A DNA stretch of 64,000 nt from an uncultured Methylophaga sp. (GCF_947259025.1 NZ_CAMYKO010000005.1:762050-826049), one strand, 5' to 3'; shown: positions 19,214-27,765, counted from the first letter of the stretch. Notes: generated by a model from the sequence alone, not told the origin. Made by a program: numbers and translations.

Positions 19214-19780
19214 TTAGATTTTGCCGACCAGATCCAGTGATGGAGACAGTGTTTCTTCACCTGGCTCCCAAGAAGCTGGGCAAACTTCACCATCGTGAGT
19301 GGCAACGTATTGTGCAGCCTGGACTTTACGTACCAGATCTTTAGCACTACGGCCGATGCCCAGGTCGTTGATTTCGGCAGCTTTAATCATGCCTTCAGGG
19401 TCAACGATGAAAGTACCGCGCAGCGCAACACCGTCTTCTTCAATCATGACTTCGAAGTTACGGCTGATACGACCAGTTGGGTCACCGATCATTGGGAATT
19501 TGATTTTCTGAATGGTTTCAGAAGCATCGTGCCATGCTTTATGGACGAAATGTGTGTCAGTAGAAACCGAGTAGACTTCTACACCCATTTCTTTCAGCTT
19601 TTCATAATGGTCAGCGACGTCGCCCAGTTCGGTAGGACAGACGAAGGTGAAGTCGGCTGGGTAGAATACAAATACAGCCCATTTACCCTTGATGTCTTCG
19701 CTTGATACATCGACGAATTCGCCGTTGTGGTAAGCAGTGGCTTTAAAAGGTTTAATCTCTGTATTAATCAGTGTAGACAT
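19214..19780 (-). CDS. ahpC: Alkyl hydroperoxide reductase subunit C (2-Cys peroxiredoxin)
   Basis: Peroxiredoxin of 188 residues that reduces H2O2 and organic peroxides. Peroxidatic Cys48 sits in [12 protein letters not shown] and resolving Cys167 in GEVCPASW. I chose ATG 19780 ([17 protein letters not shown]) because AAGGAG lies just upstream and this is the standard AhpC N-terminus; the open frame extends 15 codons further without similarity. Followed by ahpF, its reductase. Peroxide defence fits an aerobic methylotroph that produces peroxide during C1 oxidation. Confidence 0.97.
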   Translation of the reverse strand: MSTLINTEIKPFKATAYHNGEFVDVSSEDIKGKWAVFVFYPADFTFVCPTELGDVADHYEKLKEMGVEVYSVSTDTHFVHKAWHDASETIQKIKFPMIGDPTGRISRNFEVMIEEDGVALRGTFIVDPEGMIKAAEINDLGIGRSAKDLVRKVQAAQYVATHDGEVCPASWEPGEETLSPSLDLVGKI

Positions 19781-19973
19781 ATTGGCTCCTTGATTTAGGG
19801 TTTTGTCATAAATGACAAGACGCATTGTAGTCGAGGCTGATAAATTGGTACAACGACTTAATCCAATTAATATGATTGGTAAAAGCGATTAGATTTTATG
19901 ACAGGCTTTCACATTGTGATGAGAACGAGGACTGGGCACGATTGCACCTGCAAAATGCTTGGCGCGATGACTG

Positions 19974-20064
19974 AACCACAGAGGCACAGAGTTCACTGAG
20001 AACTAAATAAAAGGAATAAGTGGCATTTATCTCATTGCTCTGTGCTCTCTGTGCCTCTGTGGTT
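19974..20064. repeat. Palindromic intergenic repeat element (CCACAGAGGCACAGAG type)
   Basis: Perfect 18-base inverted repeats (19974-19991 and 20047-20064, arm AACCACAGAGGCACAGAG) enclose a 55-base AT-rich centre; partial pairing continues inward. Elements with this CCACAGAG-rich arm occur in the intergenic regions of many bacterial genomes and look like non-autonomous mobile or REP/MITE-like repeats. Only one copy is visible in this window. Confidence 0.75.
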
Positions 20065-20084
20065 AATTTCATGCAGCCCGAAAC

Positions 20085-20122
20085 AAAAAAGCCCCTGGAG
20101 AACAAAGTCTCCAGGGGCTTTT
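20085..20122 (-). terminator. Rho-independent terminator after pqqA
   Basis: An 11-base perfect stem (GCCCCTGGAGA at 20091-20101, TCTCCAGGGGC at 20108-20118) with a 6-base loop, flanked on the minus strand by a six-U run (AAAAAA at 20085-20090 on the plus strand). It sits 20 bases after the pqqA stop, so pqqA is probably transcribed alone. A shorter T run on the other side may allow weak bidirectional function. Confidence 0.85.
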
Positions 20123-20141
20123 CGTTGAATAACCGTATTGA

Positions 20142-20213
20142 TTAGCGGTTGCTAATGTACATGGTTACTTCAAAGCCGAAACGCATATCTGAGTATTCTG
20201 GTTTAGTCCACAT
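20142..20213 (-). CDS. pqqA: Pyrroloquinoline quinone precursor peptide PqqA
   Basis: A 23-residue peptide, too short for usual gene calling. It begins MWTKPEY and carries EVTMY, where Glu16 and Tyr20 are the residues that PqqE cross-links to build PQQ, the cofactor of methanol dehydrogenase. AGAGGA lies upstream as a ribosome binding site (plus-strand tcctct near 20223). A strong terminator follows, and the downstream genes are not pqqBCDE, so this is a stand-alone precursor gene. An inverted repeat (20242-20267) lies just upstream in its leader. Confidence 0.95.
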   Translation of the reverse strand: MWTKPEYSDMRFGFEVTMYISNR

Positions 20214-20241
20214 GGTGCTAGTCCTCTTTAAATTTGGTTAA

Positions 20242-20267
20242 ACGTTATCTGTCTGAATCGATAACGT
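20242..20267 (-). other. Inverted repeat upstream of pqqA
   Basis: Perfect 8-base arms ACGTTATC (20242-20249) and GATAACGT (20260-20267) with a 10-base spacer, 29 bases upstream of the pqqA start. It could be an operator for a dimeric regulator or a leader stem-loop. No family assignment is possible by eye. Confidence 0.45.
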
Positions 20268-20336
20268 GAATACATATTATTCGAGGCCATTAGCCAACAC
20301 CATCAGCTAAAACCGTGAAATCAATCAGGATTTTCC

Positions 20337-21647
20337 CTAGTCGTTTTGATGCTGACGATGCTGGATTTCAGCCAGCATATTGCCTATAGCAGCGGTCAGC
20401 GTGCTTAAGTCGGCGTCTGAGATGATGTAAGGTGGCATAATATAAATCATGGTGCGGAACGGTCGAATCCACACGCCCTGTTCAACAATAAATGCCGGCA
20501 ACCAGTCCATGCAGTCATCCAGTGGCCGGTTCAAATCGACCACGCCGATGGCGCCTTTAACCCGCACCTGATCAACTATGGGCTCTGATTCGTAAGGCTT
20601 GAGCTCAGCCTCAAGCTGCTTTTCAATACGGGACACATTGTGCTGCCAGTCTGACTCCAGCAGTAAATCAATGCTCTCGGCAGCAACGCTACAGGCTAGT
20701 GGATTGCCCATAAACGTGGGGCCATGCATCAACACGCCATTGCCATCAGCAGCGATACCGTCGGCGACTTTGCGGTTACACATCGTGGCCGCCAAAGTCA
20801 TATAGCCGCCGGTCAGCGCCTTACCTACACAGAGGATATCGGGCACGATGCCGGCCTGTTCGTAAGCAAACAGACTGCCGGTGCGACCGAAACCGGTGGC
20901 AATTTCATCAAAAATCAGCAGTACGCCAAACTCATCACACAAGGCTCTGACCCGACGCAGGTATTCCGAGCAATACATACGCATGCCGCCTGCCCCCTGC
21001 ACCAGTGGCTCAAGAATAACTGCAGCGAGTTCGTGGTGGTGCTGTGAAATCAGGTCTCTGAATTCAGCAATATGACTGTCGTCCCAGTCCTCATCTCGCT
21101 GACAGGCGGGAGCAGGCGCAAACAGGTGCTTGGGCAGCACCTGCGCAAACATCGAATGCATGCCATTGACCGGATCACACACCGACATCGCGCCGAAGGT
21201 GTCGCCGTGATAACCGTTACGTAATGATAACAAACGCGATTTCTCCGGTTTACCCTGGGCAAACCAGTGCTGTATCGCCATTTTGATAGCCACCTCAACT
21301 GACACCGAGCCGGAATCGGCAATAAACACATATTCCAGGCTGTCATCAGTAATATCCACTAACCTGTGTGCCAGCTTCACCGCCGGTTCGTGGGTGAGCC
21401 CACCAAACATCACGTGTGACATTTTGTCCAGTTGCTCTTTGGCAGCGCGGTTAAGACGCGGATGATTGTAGCCGTGAATGGTGGACCACCACGAGGACAT
21501 GCCGTCGATAATTTCACGGCCATCTCGCAGGGTCAGACGAACGCCCTCAGCAGAGACAACTTCATGCAGCAGCAGCGGATGCGCGACGCTGGTATAGGGA
21601 TGCCAGATATGAGCGGCATCGAACTCAAGGTTATCGTTTTTTTCCAT
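20337..21647 (-). CDS. bioA: Adenosylmethionine-8-amino-7-oxononanoate aminotransferase
   Basis: PLP enzyme that uses S-adenosylmethionine to convert KAPA to DAPA in biotin synthesis. Class III aminotransferase motifs are clear: the N-terminal HIWHPYTS typical of BioA, SSWWSTIHGYNHP, the aspartate motif LLIFDEIATGFGRTG, and PLP Lys276 in GKALTGGYMTLAA. The 436-residue length is normal. It stands alone here, with no bioBFHCD genes nearby, and is divergent from the GCS2-like gene across 110 bases. Confidence 0.95.
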   Translation of the reverse strand: MEKNDNLEFDAAHIWHPYTSVAHPLLLHEVVSAEGVRLTLRDGREIIDGMSSWWSTIHGYNHPRLNRAAKEQLDKMSHVMFGGLTHEPAVKLAHRLVDITDDSLEYVFIADSGSVSVEVAIKMAIQHWFAQGKPEKSRLLSLRNGYHGDTFGAMSVCDPVNGMHSMFAQVLPKHLFAPAPACQRDEDWDDSHIAEFRDLISQHHHELAAVILEPLVQGAGGMRMYCSEYLRRVRALCDEFGVLLIFDEIATGFGRTGSLFAYEQAGIVPDILCVGKALTGGYMTLAATMCNRKVADGIAADGNGVLMHGPTFMGNPLACSVAAESIDLLLESDWQHNVSRIEKQLEAELKPYESEPIVDQVRVKGAIGVVDLNRPLDDCMDWLPAFIVEQGVWIRPFRTMIYIMPPYIISDADLSTLTAAIGNMLAEIQHRQHQND

Positions 21648-21757
21648 GCGCCGATCATAGCAGCAGTCAGCGCCGCGCCCAACGCTTGCCTGTGTTGGCT
21701 AATCATCGCAGCCTGCTATAAGCTTAGAGACAGGACATCAATCTAAGGCATCCTCCT

Positions 21758-23185
21758 ATGGGCCAGGAAATTGCAGGTGTCAGCTTTAATGACAGGGATT
21801 TCGAGCGTTTCCGCCAGCATCTCAGGGACGAAACCCGGCAGCTTGAGTCGCTGCTTAGCGCAGCATTATCAGACGCCGACAATCGCTATGCCGGGCTGGA
21901 ACTGGAAGCCTGGCTGCTTGATAAAACCATGCACCCCGCGGCCATTAACGATGCTTTTCTCAAACGTCTCAACGATCCGCTGGCCAATGCCGAACTGGCC
22001 AAATTCAATATTGAGTTCAACACCGATCCTCTGCCACTGACCGGAGACGCACTCAGTCGCCTGCACCGGCAACTGCAAAATGCCTGGTCCAATGCCAGTC
22101 AGCAGGCACAAAAGCTGAATGCGGAACTGATGATGGTCGGCATTCTGCCCACCCTGAGCCAGGATGATCTGAACGTGCTCAACATGTCCGATATGAATCG
22201 CTACCGGGCTTTGAATGAACAAATTCTGGCAGCCAGGGGCAAGCCGGTCGAACTGGATATCAGTGGTGAGGATCACCTCAAGCTCACCCATCATGATGTG
22301 ATGCTGGAATCTGCCGCGACCTCCTTACAGTTGCATACGCAAGTGCCACTGACTGTTGCTCATCATTTCTACAACGCGTCGATCATGGCCTCAGCCGCCA
22401 TGGTAGCGGTCAGTGCCAATTCACCCTACCTGTTCGGTCATAGCCTGTGGCAGGAAACCCGCATTCCCCTGTTTGAGCAGGCGATTGAAGCCGGCGGCTT
22501 TGCCGGTGCCGCCCATGGCCCGATTAAAAGAGTCAGCTTCGGTAGCGGTTATGCCCGCCACAGCATTCTGGAATGCTTTGAGGAAAACCTGGAACACTTC
22601 CCGGTACTGCTGCCGGTTGATTTAGGTGAAGCCAGCCAGCGCATGGAACACCTGCGTCTGCATAACGGCACTATCTGGCGCTGGAACCGCCCGCTTATCG
22701 GCTTTAACGGCGGTAAGCCGCATGTTCGTATTGAGCATCGCCCCCCTGCAGCCGGCCCCACTATCACCGATATGCTGGCCAATGCCGCCTTTTTTTATGG
22801 GCTCAGCCATGCCTATTGCGACCGCCTGATCAGTCATGGCATTGAACTGTCTTTTGCCGATGCGCGGGATAACTTCTACAAAGCCGCCCGCTATGGCCTC
22901 GACAGTCACATTGTCGATCTAGAGGGCCAGCATCAACGTCTGCAGGCTTACATTCTGGAACAGTGTCTGCCGATGGCCGCCCAAGGGCTGGACAAGCTTG
23001 CCATCAATCGCAGCGACAGCGATAAATACCTGGGCATTATTGAACAGCGGGTACGTAAATCGCAGACCGGCAGTGACTGGCAGCGCGCATTCATGGCCAA
23101 AAATAATGGTGATTTCCAGTCACTGACACGACATTACCTTTTTCATCAACAGCAAGGCGAGGTGGTGAGTCAATGGCCGATCTGA
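21758..23185 (+). CDS. GCS2-like glutamate-cysteine ligase family protein
   Basis: Protein of 475 residues resembling the carboxylate-amine ligase/GCS2 group. Features include the metal-binding glutamate region LELEAWLLD near residue 46, EFNTDPLP near 89, and HDVMLESAATSLQLHTQVP near 185 (the substrate/metal core). It is not the gammaproteobacterial GshA family. Its start follows AAGG by about 9 bases. It overlaps the next gene, an AstE-like deacylase, by 13 bases, so the two act together. The real substrate is unknown: a gamma-glutamyl amide or an N-acyl amino acid is a reasonable guess from the partner. Confidence 0.75.
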   Translation: MGQEIAGVSFNDRDFERFRQHLRDETRQLESLLSAALSDADNRYAGLELEAWLLDKTMHPAAINDAFLKRLNDPLANAELAKFNIEFNTDPLPLTGDALSRLHRQLQNAWSNASQQAQKLNAELMMVGILPTLSQDDLNVLNMSDMNRYRALNEQILAARGKPVELDISGEDHLKLTHHDVMLESAATSLQLHTQVPLTVAHHFYNASIMASAAMVAVSANSPYLFGHSLWQETRIPLFEQAIEAGGFAGAAHGPIKRVSFGSGYARHSILECFEENLEHFPVLLPVDLGEASQRMEHLRLHNGTIWRWNRPLIGFNGGKPHVRIEHRPPAAGPTITDMLANAAFFYGLSHAYCDRLISHGIELSFADARDNFYKAARYGLDSHIVDLEGQHQRLQAYILEQCLPMAAQGLDKLAINRSDSDKYLGIIEQRVRKSQTGSDWQRAFMAKNNGDFQSLTRHYLFHQQQGEVVSQWPI

Positions 23186-24198
23186 AACAAGACTTGCTAC
23201 AGCAACTGGACAGCATTCCCGACGGTTTGCTTGATACCTCAGCCACGGACGTGTATCAGGTTCTGCCCCGCCCCACGCTGTTACACCTGAAAGGTAAGCG
23301 CCCTGACACCTTGTTTCTGTCAGTGATGCTGCACGGTAACGAAACCACCGGGCTGATTGCCGTTCAGAAGCTATTGAAAAAATATCAGTCACAACTGCTG
23401 CCACGAAACCTGTCGATATTTTTTGGCAATGTGGAAGCGGCCCGCTACCAGCAGCGGCGGCTGGACGGCCAGGCTGATTTCAACCGTATCTGGCCCGGTA
23501 CAGAATATGCGCCCTGCCCGGAAACCCGCATGGCGCAGCAGATTGTGGATGTGATGGCCGGCCACAAGCTGTTCGCCAGCGTGGATATTCATAACAACAC
23601 CGGGCTGAACCCACACTATGGCTGTATTAACCGCCTGGACCCGGCCTATCAGCAACTGGCCACGCTGTTTGCCCGCTTTGTGGTGTATTTCACCCGCCCC
23701 CGGGGCGTACAGTCGATGGCTTTTGCCCAGCTCTGTCCGGCAGTGACCCTCGAGTGCGGCCGCCCGGAGCAGACTTATGGCGTTAGCCATGCACTGGACT
23801 TTATCGACAGTTGCCTCAACCTCAGCGAACTGCCCACCCAGCCGGTCCATCCCCAGAATATTGACCTGTTCCATACCGTGGCCCAGGTCAAAATCCGGCC
23901 TGAGGTCGAATTCAGCTTCAAACAGGCGGACGCCGCTTTACAGCTGGATCCTGATCTGGAAAAAATGAATTTCTTTGAAGTGCCGGCAGGTACTGCCTTG
24001 GGCTGGGTTAATCATCACAGCGGCTTACCGCTAGAGGCGCGTGATGAGCATGGCGAGGATGTCAGCAGCCGCTATTTTGAATTGCATGGCAAGGAACTGA
24101 AGTTCAAACGCCCGACCATGCCCTCGATGATGACGCTCAATGAGCGGGTGATCAAGCAGGACTGCCTGTGTTACTTAATGGAAAGACTGCAGGGATAA
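23173..24198 (+). CDS. Succinylglutamate desuccinylase/aspartoacylase family hydrolase
   Basis: Zinc-dependent M14-like deacylase of 341 residues. Zinc ligands appear in MLHGNETTG (His and Glu, near residue 55) and VDIHNNTG (His near 140); the catalytic Glu is in VTLECGRPEQTYG near 195. A C-terminal beta domain follows. Although AstE-like, it is not in an arginine succinyltransferase operon; its partner is the overlapping GCS2-like gene. The substrate is therefore unassigned. The stop codon lies inside an 11-base inverted repeat that may end the transcript. Confidence 0.8.
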   Translation: MADLKQDLLQQLDSIPDGLLDTSATDVYQVLPRPTLLHLKGKRPDTLFLSVMLHGNETTGLIAVQKLLKKYQSQLLPRNLSIFFGNVEAARYQQRRLDGQADFNRIWPGTEYAPCPETRMAQQIVDVMAGHKLFASVDIHNNTGLNPHYGCINRLDPAYQQLATLFARFVVYFTRPRGVQSMAFAQLCPAVTLECGRPEQTYGVSHALDFIDSCLNLSELPTQPVHPQNIDLFHTVAQVKIRPEVEFSFKQADAALQLDPDLEKMNFFEVPAGTALGWVNHHSGLPLEARDEHGEDVSSRYFELHGKELKFKRPTMPSMMTLNERVIKQDCLCYLMERLQG

Positions 24199-24223
24199 AA
24201 GGCTAAGAAGCGCTTTTATCCCT
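24191..24223. terminator. Inverted repeat between convergent genes
   Basis: Perfect 11-base arms AGGGATAAAAG (24191-24201) and CTTTTATCCCT (24213-24223) overlap the stop codon of the deacylase gene and lie before the convergent iscA end. No strong U run follows, so it is a probable but not classic terminator. Confidence 0.5.
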
Positions 24224-24254
24224 GAGTAATCTGCGAATTGCCTGTTTTTCGTCT

Positions 24255-24581
24255 CTATTTGGTGACGCTGAAACTTTCGCCGCAGCCGCACTCGGAAGTG
24301 ACATTGGGGTTAATGAACTTAAAGCTCTGGTTCAGCCCTTCACGGACAAAGTCCAGTTCCATGCCATCGAGCATTGGCATGGCATCTTCCTGAATAACTA
24401 CTTTCACGTCCCCTTGTTCGACCACCACATCGTCAGCCGCCACTTCGTCGGCATAATCCAGCGCATAGCTGTAGCCTGAGCAGCCGCTTTTAACGACGCC
24501 AATGCGCAGCCCCACGCCGTCCTGACGTTTGGTCATCATGTCGCGGACACGGTTGATAGCAGACTCGGTTAGGGTAATCAT
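24255..24581 (-). CDS. iscA: HesB/IscA-family iron-sulfur assembly protein
   Basis: A-type carrier of 108 residues that accepts and delivers Fe-S clusters. The three conserved cysteines are present: Cys34 (SGCSGYSY), Cys98 and Cys100 (ECGCGESF). It starts 3 bases after the cysteine desulfurase stop and is the last gene of the iscR-desulfurase-iscA run. IscA is preferred over ErpA because of the operon, but the two cannot be firmly separated by eye. Confidence 0.85.
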   Translation of the reverse strand: MITLTESAINRVRDMMTKRQDGVGLRIGVVKSGCSGYSYALDYADEVAADDVVVEQGDVKVVIQEDAMPMLDGMELDFVREGLNQSFKFINPNVTSECGCGESFSVTK

Positions 24582-24584
24582 TGT

Positions 24585-25727
24585 TCACCTGTTCAGTAGA
24601 TGGTTAAAGCGCTCAGCCTCTTTGGCCAGCACCTGGATCAGTTGGTCTATTTGTTCGACAGTATTTTGTTGCGAAACACTCACACGCACAGCACCTAGAG
24701 CAATCATGTCAGGCACGCCCATCGCGGTTAACACATGACTGGGCGTCTGGCGGCCGGTGCCGCAGGCAGAGCCACTGGATACGGCAAAGCCCTGCTTATC
24801 CAGCGCCATCAGCATGGTGTCGGAATCAAAACCCTGCAAAGCAAAAAAGCAGGTATTGGCAAGCCGCTCGGCATCGCCAGCAAAGATGGTGACACCGGGC
24901 ATTTCTGCCAATCCGGCTTCCAGCCGGTCACGCAGCTTACTGCAATGGGCCTGATAGTCACCTATCTGTGACTGCACATACTCAGCCGCGGCACCGAAGC
25001 CAACAATGGCCGCCACATTCTCCGTGCCACTGCGTTTTTCCTCTTCCTGGCCCCCACCCAGAATATAACCGGGCCAGTCAAGTTCAGGGGACACAATCAA
25101 GGCACCGACACCCTTGGGGCCGCCGAATTTATGTGCCGACAAGGTCAGCATATCCACACCGGCCGCCCTGATATCAAGTGGCAGTTTGCCGGCGGCCTGC
25201 ACGGCATCGGTTAATAGCGGCACGCCTTTGTCATGGCACACTGCAGCCAAAGCCGCGATATCCTGAATCACACCGGTTTCGTTGTTGGCCCACATTATCG
25301 ATACCAGCCGGGTGTCATCATCAATCATTTCGGCCAGTTTGGCGGGATCAATGCGGCCATTATCATCCACCGGAATCAAATCCAGCTCAAAACCATGCTG
25401 TTGCAGGCGTTTGGCGGGCTCCAGCATCGCCGGATGTTCGGTCGCGCCCACCAGAATTTTGCCGCTATCGAAGCGCTCGGCGACACCGGCAATCGCCTGG
25501 TTATTGGCTTCGGTGCCACCACTGGTGAAGATGACCTGGGCAGGCTCGGCATTCACCAGTTTGGCGACCTGCTGACGAGCTCTGTCCAACGCCGCCTGGG
25601 CATAACGGCCAAAACGGTGACTGCTGGAAGGGTTGCCCTGCTGTTGGTGCAGATACGGCAGCATTGTATCGAGCACGCCCTCGGCTAGACCGGCCCCGGC
25701 ATTATTGTCGAGATAAGTGAAAGACAT
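24585..25727 (-). CDS. Cysteine desulfurase (NifS/IscS family)
   Basis: PLP enzyme that takes sulfur from cysteine for Fe-S clusters. PLP Lys200 lies in LTLSAHKFGGPKG and the catalytic Cys322 in AVSSGSACGTGRQTPSHVL. At 380 residues it is shorter than E. coli IscS (404) and begins FTYLDNNAGAG, more like NifS. iscR lies directly upstream and iscA directly downstream; there is no iscU scaffold between them. It may serve as the main IscS or as a paralogue. Confidence 0.88.
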   Translation of the reverse strand: MSFTYLDNNAGAGLAEGVLDTMLPYLHQQQGNPSSSHRFGRYAQAALDRARQQVAKLVNAEPAQVIFTSGGTEANNQAIAGVAERFDSGKILVGATEHPAMLEPAKRLQQHGFELDLIPVDDNGRIDPAKLAEMIDDDTRLVSIMWANNETGVIQDIAALAAVCHDKGVPLLTDAVQAAGKLPLDIRAAGVDMLTLSAHKFGGPKGVGALIVSPELDWPGYILGGGQEEEKRSGTENVAAIVGFGAAAEYVQSQIGDYQAHCSKLRDRLEAGLAEMPGVTIFAGDAERLANTCFFALQGFDSDTMLMALDKQGFAVSSGSACGTGRQTPSHVLTAMGVPDMIALGAVRVSVSQQNTVEQIDQLIQVLAKEAERFNHLLNR

Positions 25728-25739
25728 CGGGTAACCTGC

Positions 25740-26186
25740 TTAAACGACGTCGAATTGAATAACTTTGTCGCCGCTGCGTTTGCTTTGATAATCGCTGACC
25801 ACCTGGGCCAGGGTAATGCCGTCGAGATAAAGGCGAATCTGATCACTCAGACTTTGCCATAATTCATGACTGACACAGGGCTCATCACCATGGCAGTTGC
25901 GGCGGCCTTCGCACTGCGTGCTGTCAACTTTCTCATCCACGGCTGAAATCACATCCAGCACGGTAATATCGTCGGCAACACGACTCAGCCGGTAACCACC
26001 ACCGGGGCCGCGAGAGCTGCTGACCAGCCCCTGTTTACGCAGCCGGGCAAATAATTGTTCCAGATAGGACAGAGAAATGCCCTGACGCTCGGAAATATCG
26101 GCCAGTGTGATCGCCCCCATGCCATAGTTCAGACTGAGGTCGAGCATCGCGGTGACAGCATAGCGCCCTTTGGTGGTCAAACGCAT
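25740..26186 (-). CDS. iscR: Rrf2-family regulator IscR
   Basis: Fe-S-sensing repressor of 148 residues. The winged helix-turn-helix begins [17 protein letters not shown]. The cluster ligands are at the same positions as in E. coli IscR: Cys92, Cys98, Cys104 and His107 (CVSHELW). A good type 1 IscR site overlaps its promoter (26224-26248), so it should repress its own operon when clusters are plentiful. Confidence 0.94.
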   Translation of the reverse strand: MRLTTKGRYAVTAMLDLSLNYGMGAITLADISERQGISLSYLEQLFARLRKQGLVSSSRGPGGGYRLSRVADDITVLDVISAVDEKVDSTQCEGRRNCHGDEPCVSHELWQSLSDQIRLYLDGITLAQVVSDYQSKRSGDKVIQFDVV

Positions 26187-26216
26187 GTTCTAATCCAGAA
26201 TAAAATCAACCTGATA

Positions 26217-26248
26217 AGTGTACATGCCTGACTATTTTAGTCAACTTT
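26217..26248 (-). promoter_or_regulatory. iscR promoter with type 1 IscR-binding site
   Basis: The palindromic core GACTATTTTAGTC (26230-26242) lies in a 25-base match to the type 1 IscR consensus as I know it (xxxSYYGACTRWWWYAGTCRRS). On the minus strand a TTGACT -35 (26239-26244) and a TACACT -10 (26217-26222) are 16 bases apart, with the site over the -35. It overlaps the 3' end of cysE, giving iscR its own promoter. Confidence 0.75.
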
Positions 26249-27035
26249 TTGACTCGTCTTTATCCTCGGAGATATCACACTCGTCAAGCTCATGCATATC
26301 AACATCTTCGGGCAGATCGCCGCCCAGTTGATGCACCGTCTGGCATAGCGAATCCACGCGTTTATCCATGGCCTGAATATGCTCGATCAGACCATGAATG
26401 GCTGTGGCAACCGGGTCCATACTTTTGCTGGAGGTGCCATAGGCATCAAAGCCCACTGACTGGGCCAGTTTCTGCTGCTGGCGTTCATCCTCGGTCATGC
26501 TCGATTTGGCTTTGACTACGCGGCCGGGCACACCCACCACAGTCTCGCCGGCAGCGACATCTTTCACTACAACGGCATTGGAACCGACACGGGCACCATC
26601 ATGCAGCGTGATCGGACCCAGCACTTTGGCACCAGCGCCCACCACGATATCGTTACTGAGGGTGGGATGGCGTTTGCCTTCTTTCCAGGAGGTGCCCCCC
26701 AGAGTCACGCCGTGGTAAAGCGTGCAGTCATCGCCGATTTCGGCGGTTTCGCCAATCACCACGCCCATGCCGTGGTCGATAAAGAAACGGCGGCCGATTT
26801 TGGCACCGGGGTGAATTTCAATACCAGTTATCCAACGCCCCAGTGTGGAAATGAACTTGGCCAGCCATTTCCAGTTTTTGCGCCACAGCCAGTGGTTGAG
26901 GCGGTGCAACTGAATGGCATGCACCCCGGGATAAGTGGTGACGATCTCAAAGACATTACGCGCCGCCGGGTCACGATCAAACACGCAGTTGATGTCTTCC
27001 TTGAAGCGTTGCCAGCGACTGACTCTTTCACTCAT
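26241..27035 (-). CDS. cysE: Serine O-acetyltransferase
   Basis: Makes O-acetylserine from serine and acetyl-CoA, the carbon precursor of cysteine. About 264 residues with a left-handed beta-helix built from hexapeptide repeats ([41 protein letters not shown]). ATG 27035 ([11 protein letters not shown]) is chosen over the further open frame; it overlaps the trmJ stop by 8 bases. A C-terminal acidic extension follows the helix. Placed just before iscR-desulfurase-iscA, it links cysteine supply with sulfur use. Confidence 0.94.
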   Translation of the reverse strand: MSERVSRWQRFKEDINCVFDRDPAARNVFEIVTTYPGVHAIQLHRLNHWLWRKNWKWLAKFISTLGRWITGIEIHPGAKIGRRFFIDHGMGVVIGETAEIGDDCTLYHGVTLGGTSWKEGKRHPTLSNDIVVGAGAKVLGPITLHDGARVGSNAVVVKDVAAGETVVGVPGRVVKAKSSMTEDERQQQKLAQSVGFDAYGTSSKSMDPVATAIHGLIEHIQAMDKRVDSLCQTVHQLGGDLPEDVDMHELDECDISEDKDESKS

Positions 27036-27765
27036 TGTTATTCCTCGCTTTGGTTTCAGCGGCGCGTAAAATGCCATGCATGATCTGTACTTCGTTGCGA
27101 TCCAGATCAGCGCGGTTGAATAATCGCCGGATCCGACGCATCAGATAGCGGGGGTTATCCGGATCCAGAAAGCCGATGGTGGTCAGAGAACGCTCAAAGT
27201 GATCATACAAATGAGACAAATCCTCAGCGGTAATCGCTTCACGCTGCTCCCCTATTCTGCCGAAATCAATCTCCGGTTTGAAACTCATCCGCAGCTCATA
27301 CGCCACAACCTGCACTGCAGCAGCTAGGTTAAGCGAGCTGTAATCCGGATTGGCCGGAATATTCACCAGAAACTGGCAGCAATCCAACTCCTCGTTAGAC
27401 AACCCCGAATGCTCGCGCCCGAACACAATAGCTATCTGGGTATCATCATCGAATTTTTCAAGTTGTTCGACCGCCTCGCGCGGGTTAATCACCGGTACCG
27501 GCAAATGACGCAGGCGGGCGCTGAGCCCGAAGGCATAGTGGCAGTCGGCCAGGGCTGACTGCAGACTGTCATGCACTGTGGCCTGGTGCAGAATATCATC
27601 GGCACCAGAGGCCCTGGCAGTAGCTTCCGCGCTGGGATAAATCTTGGGCGAAACCAGGTGCAGGTTCTTCAAGCCCATGGTCTTCATCGCACGTGCCGCA
27701 GCACCAATATTACCCGGATGCGTGGTGCCCACCAAAACAAAGCGGATGTTATCCAGCGAAGTCAT
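27028..27765 (-). CDS. trmJ: tRNA (cytidine/uridine-32-2'-O)-methyltransferase TrmJ
   Basis: SPOUT methyltransferase of 245 residues that 2'-O-methylates nucleotide 32 of tRNAs. It opens with [26 protein letters not shown] and carries the knot motifs [15 protein letters not shown] and [17 protein letters not shown]. Its order before cysE and iscR is standard for gammaproteobacteria. Its start lies 17 bases inside the end of queA, with AAGGAA upstream. Confidence 0.94.
   Translation of the reverse strand: MTSLDNIRFVLVGTTHPGNIGAAARAMKTMGLKNLHLVSPKIYPSAEATARASGADDILHQATVHDSLQSALADCHYAFGLSARLRHLPVPVINPREAVEQLEKFDDDTQIAIVFGREHSGLSNEELDCCQFLVNIPANPDYSSLNLAAAVQVVAYELRMSFKPEIDFGRIGEQREAITAEDLSHLYDHFERSLTTIGFLDPDNPRYLMRRIRRLFNRADLDRNEVQIMHGILRAAETKARNNNE

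Larger units (their letters stand above)
19781..20141. other. Gene-free stretch between ahpC and pqqA
   Basis: About 360 bases without a protein gene. It holds the ahpC promoter region next to 19780 (no confident OxyR site by eye), a 91-base palindromic repeat element (19974-20064) and the pqqA terminator (20085-20122). A 69-codon open frame across it on the minus strand (19896-20105) is the typical false translation of this repeat family (TTEAQRAQ-type) and is not a gene. Confidence 0.7.

Noticed and set aside
19781..19930. Possible OxyR site upstream of ahpC
   Set aside because: Some ATAG/CTAT-like fragments but no spacing matching the OxyR consensus.
19896..20105. 69-residue open frame on the minus strand
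   Set aside because: It is the typical false translation of the palindromic repeat (TTEAQRAQ-type) and runs into the pqqA terminator.
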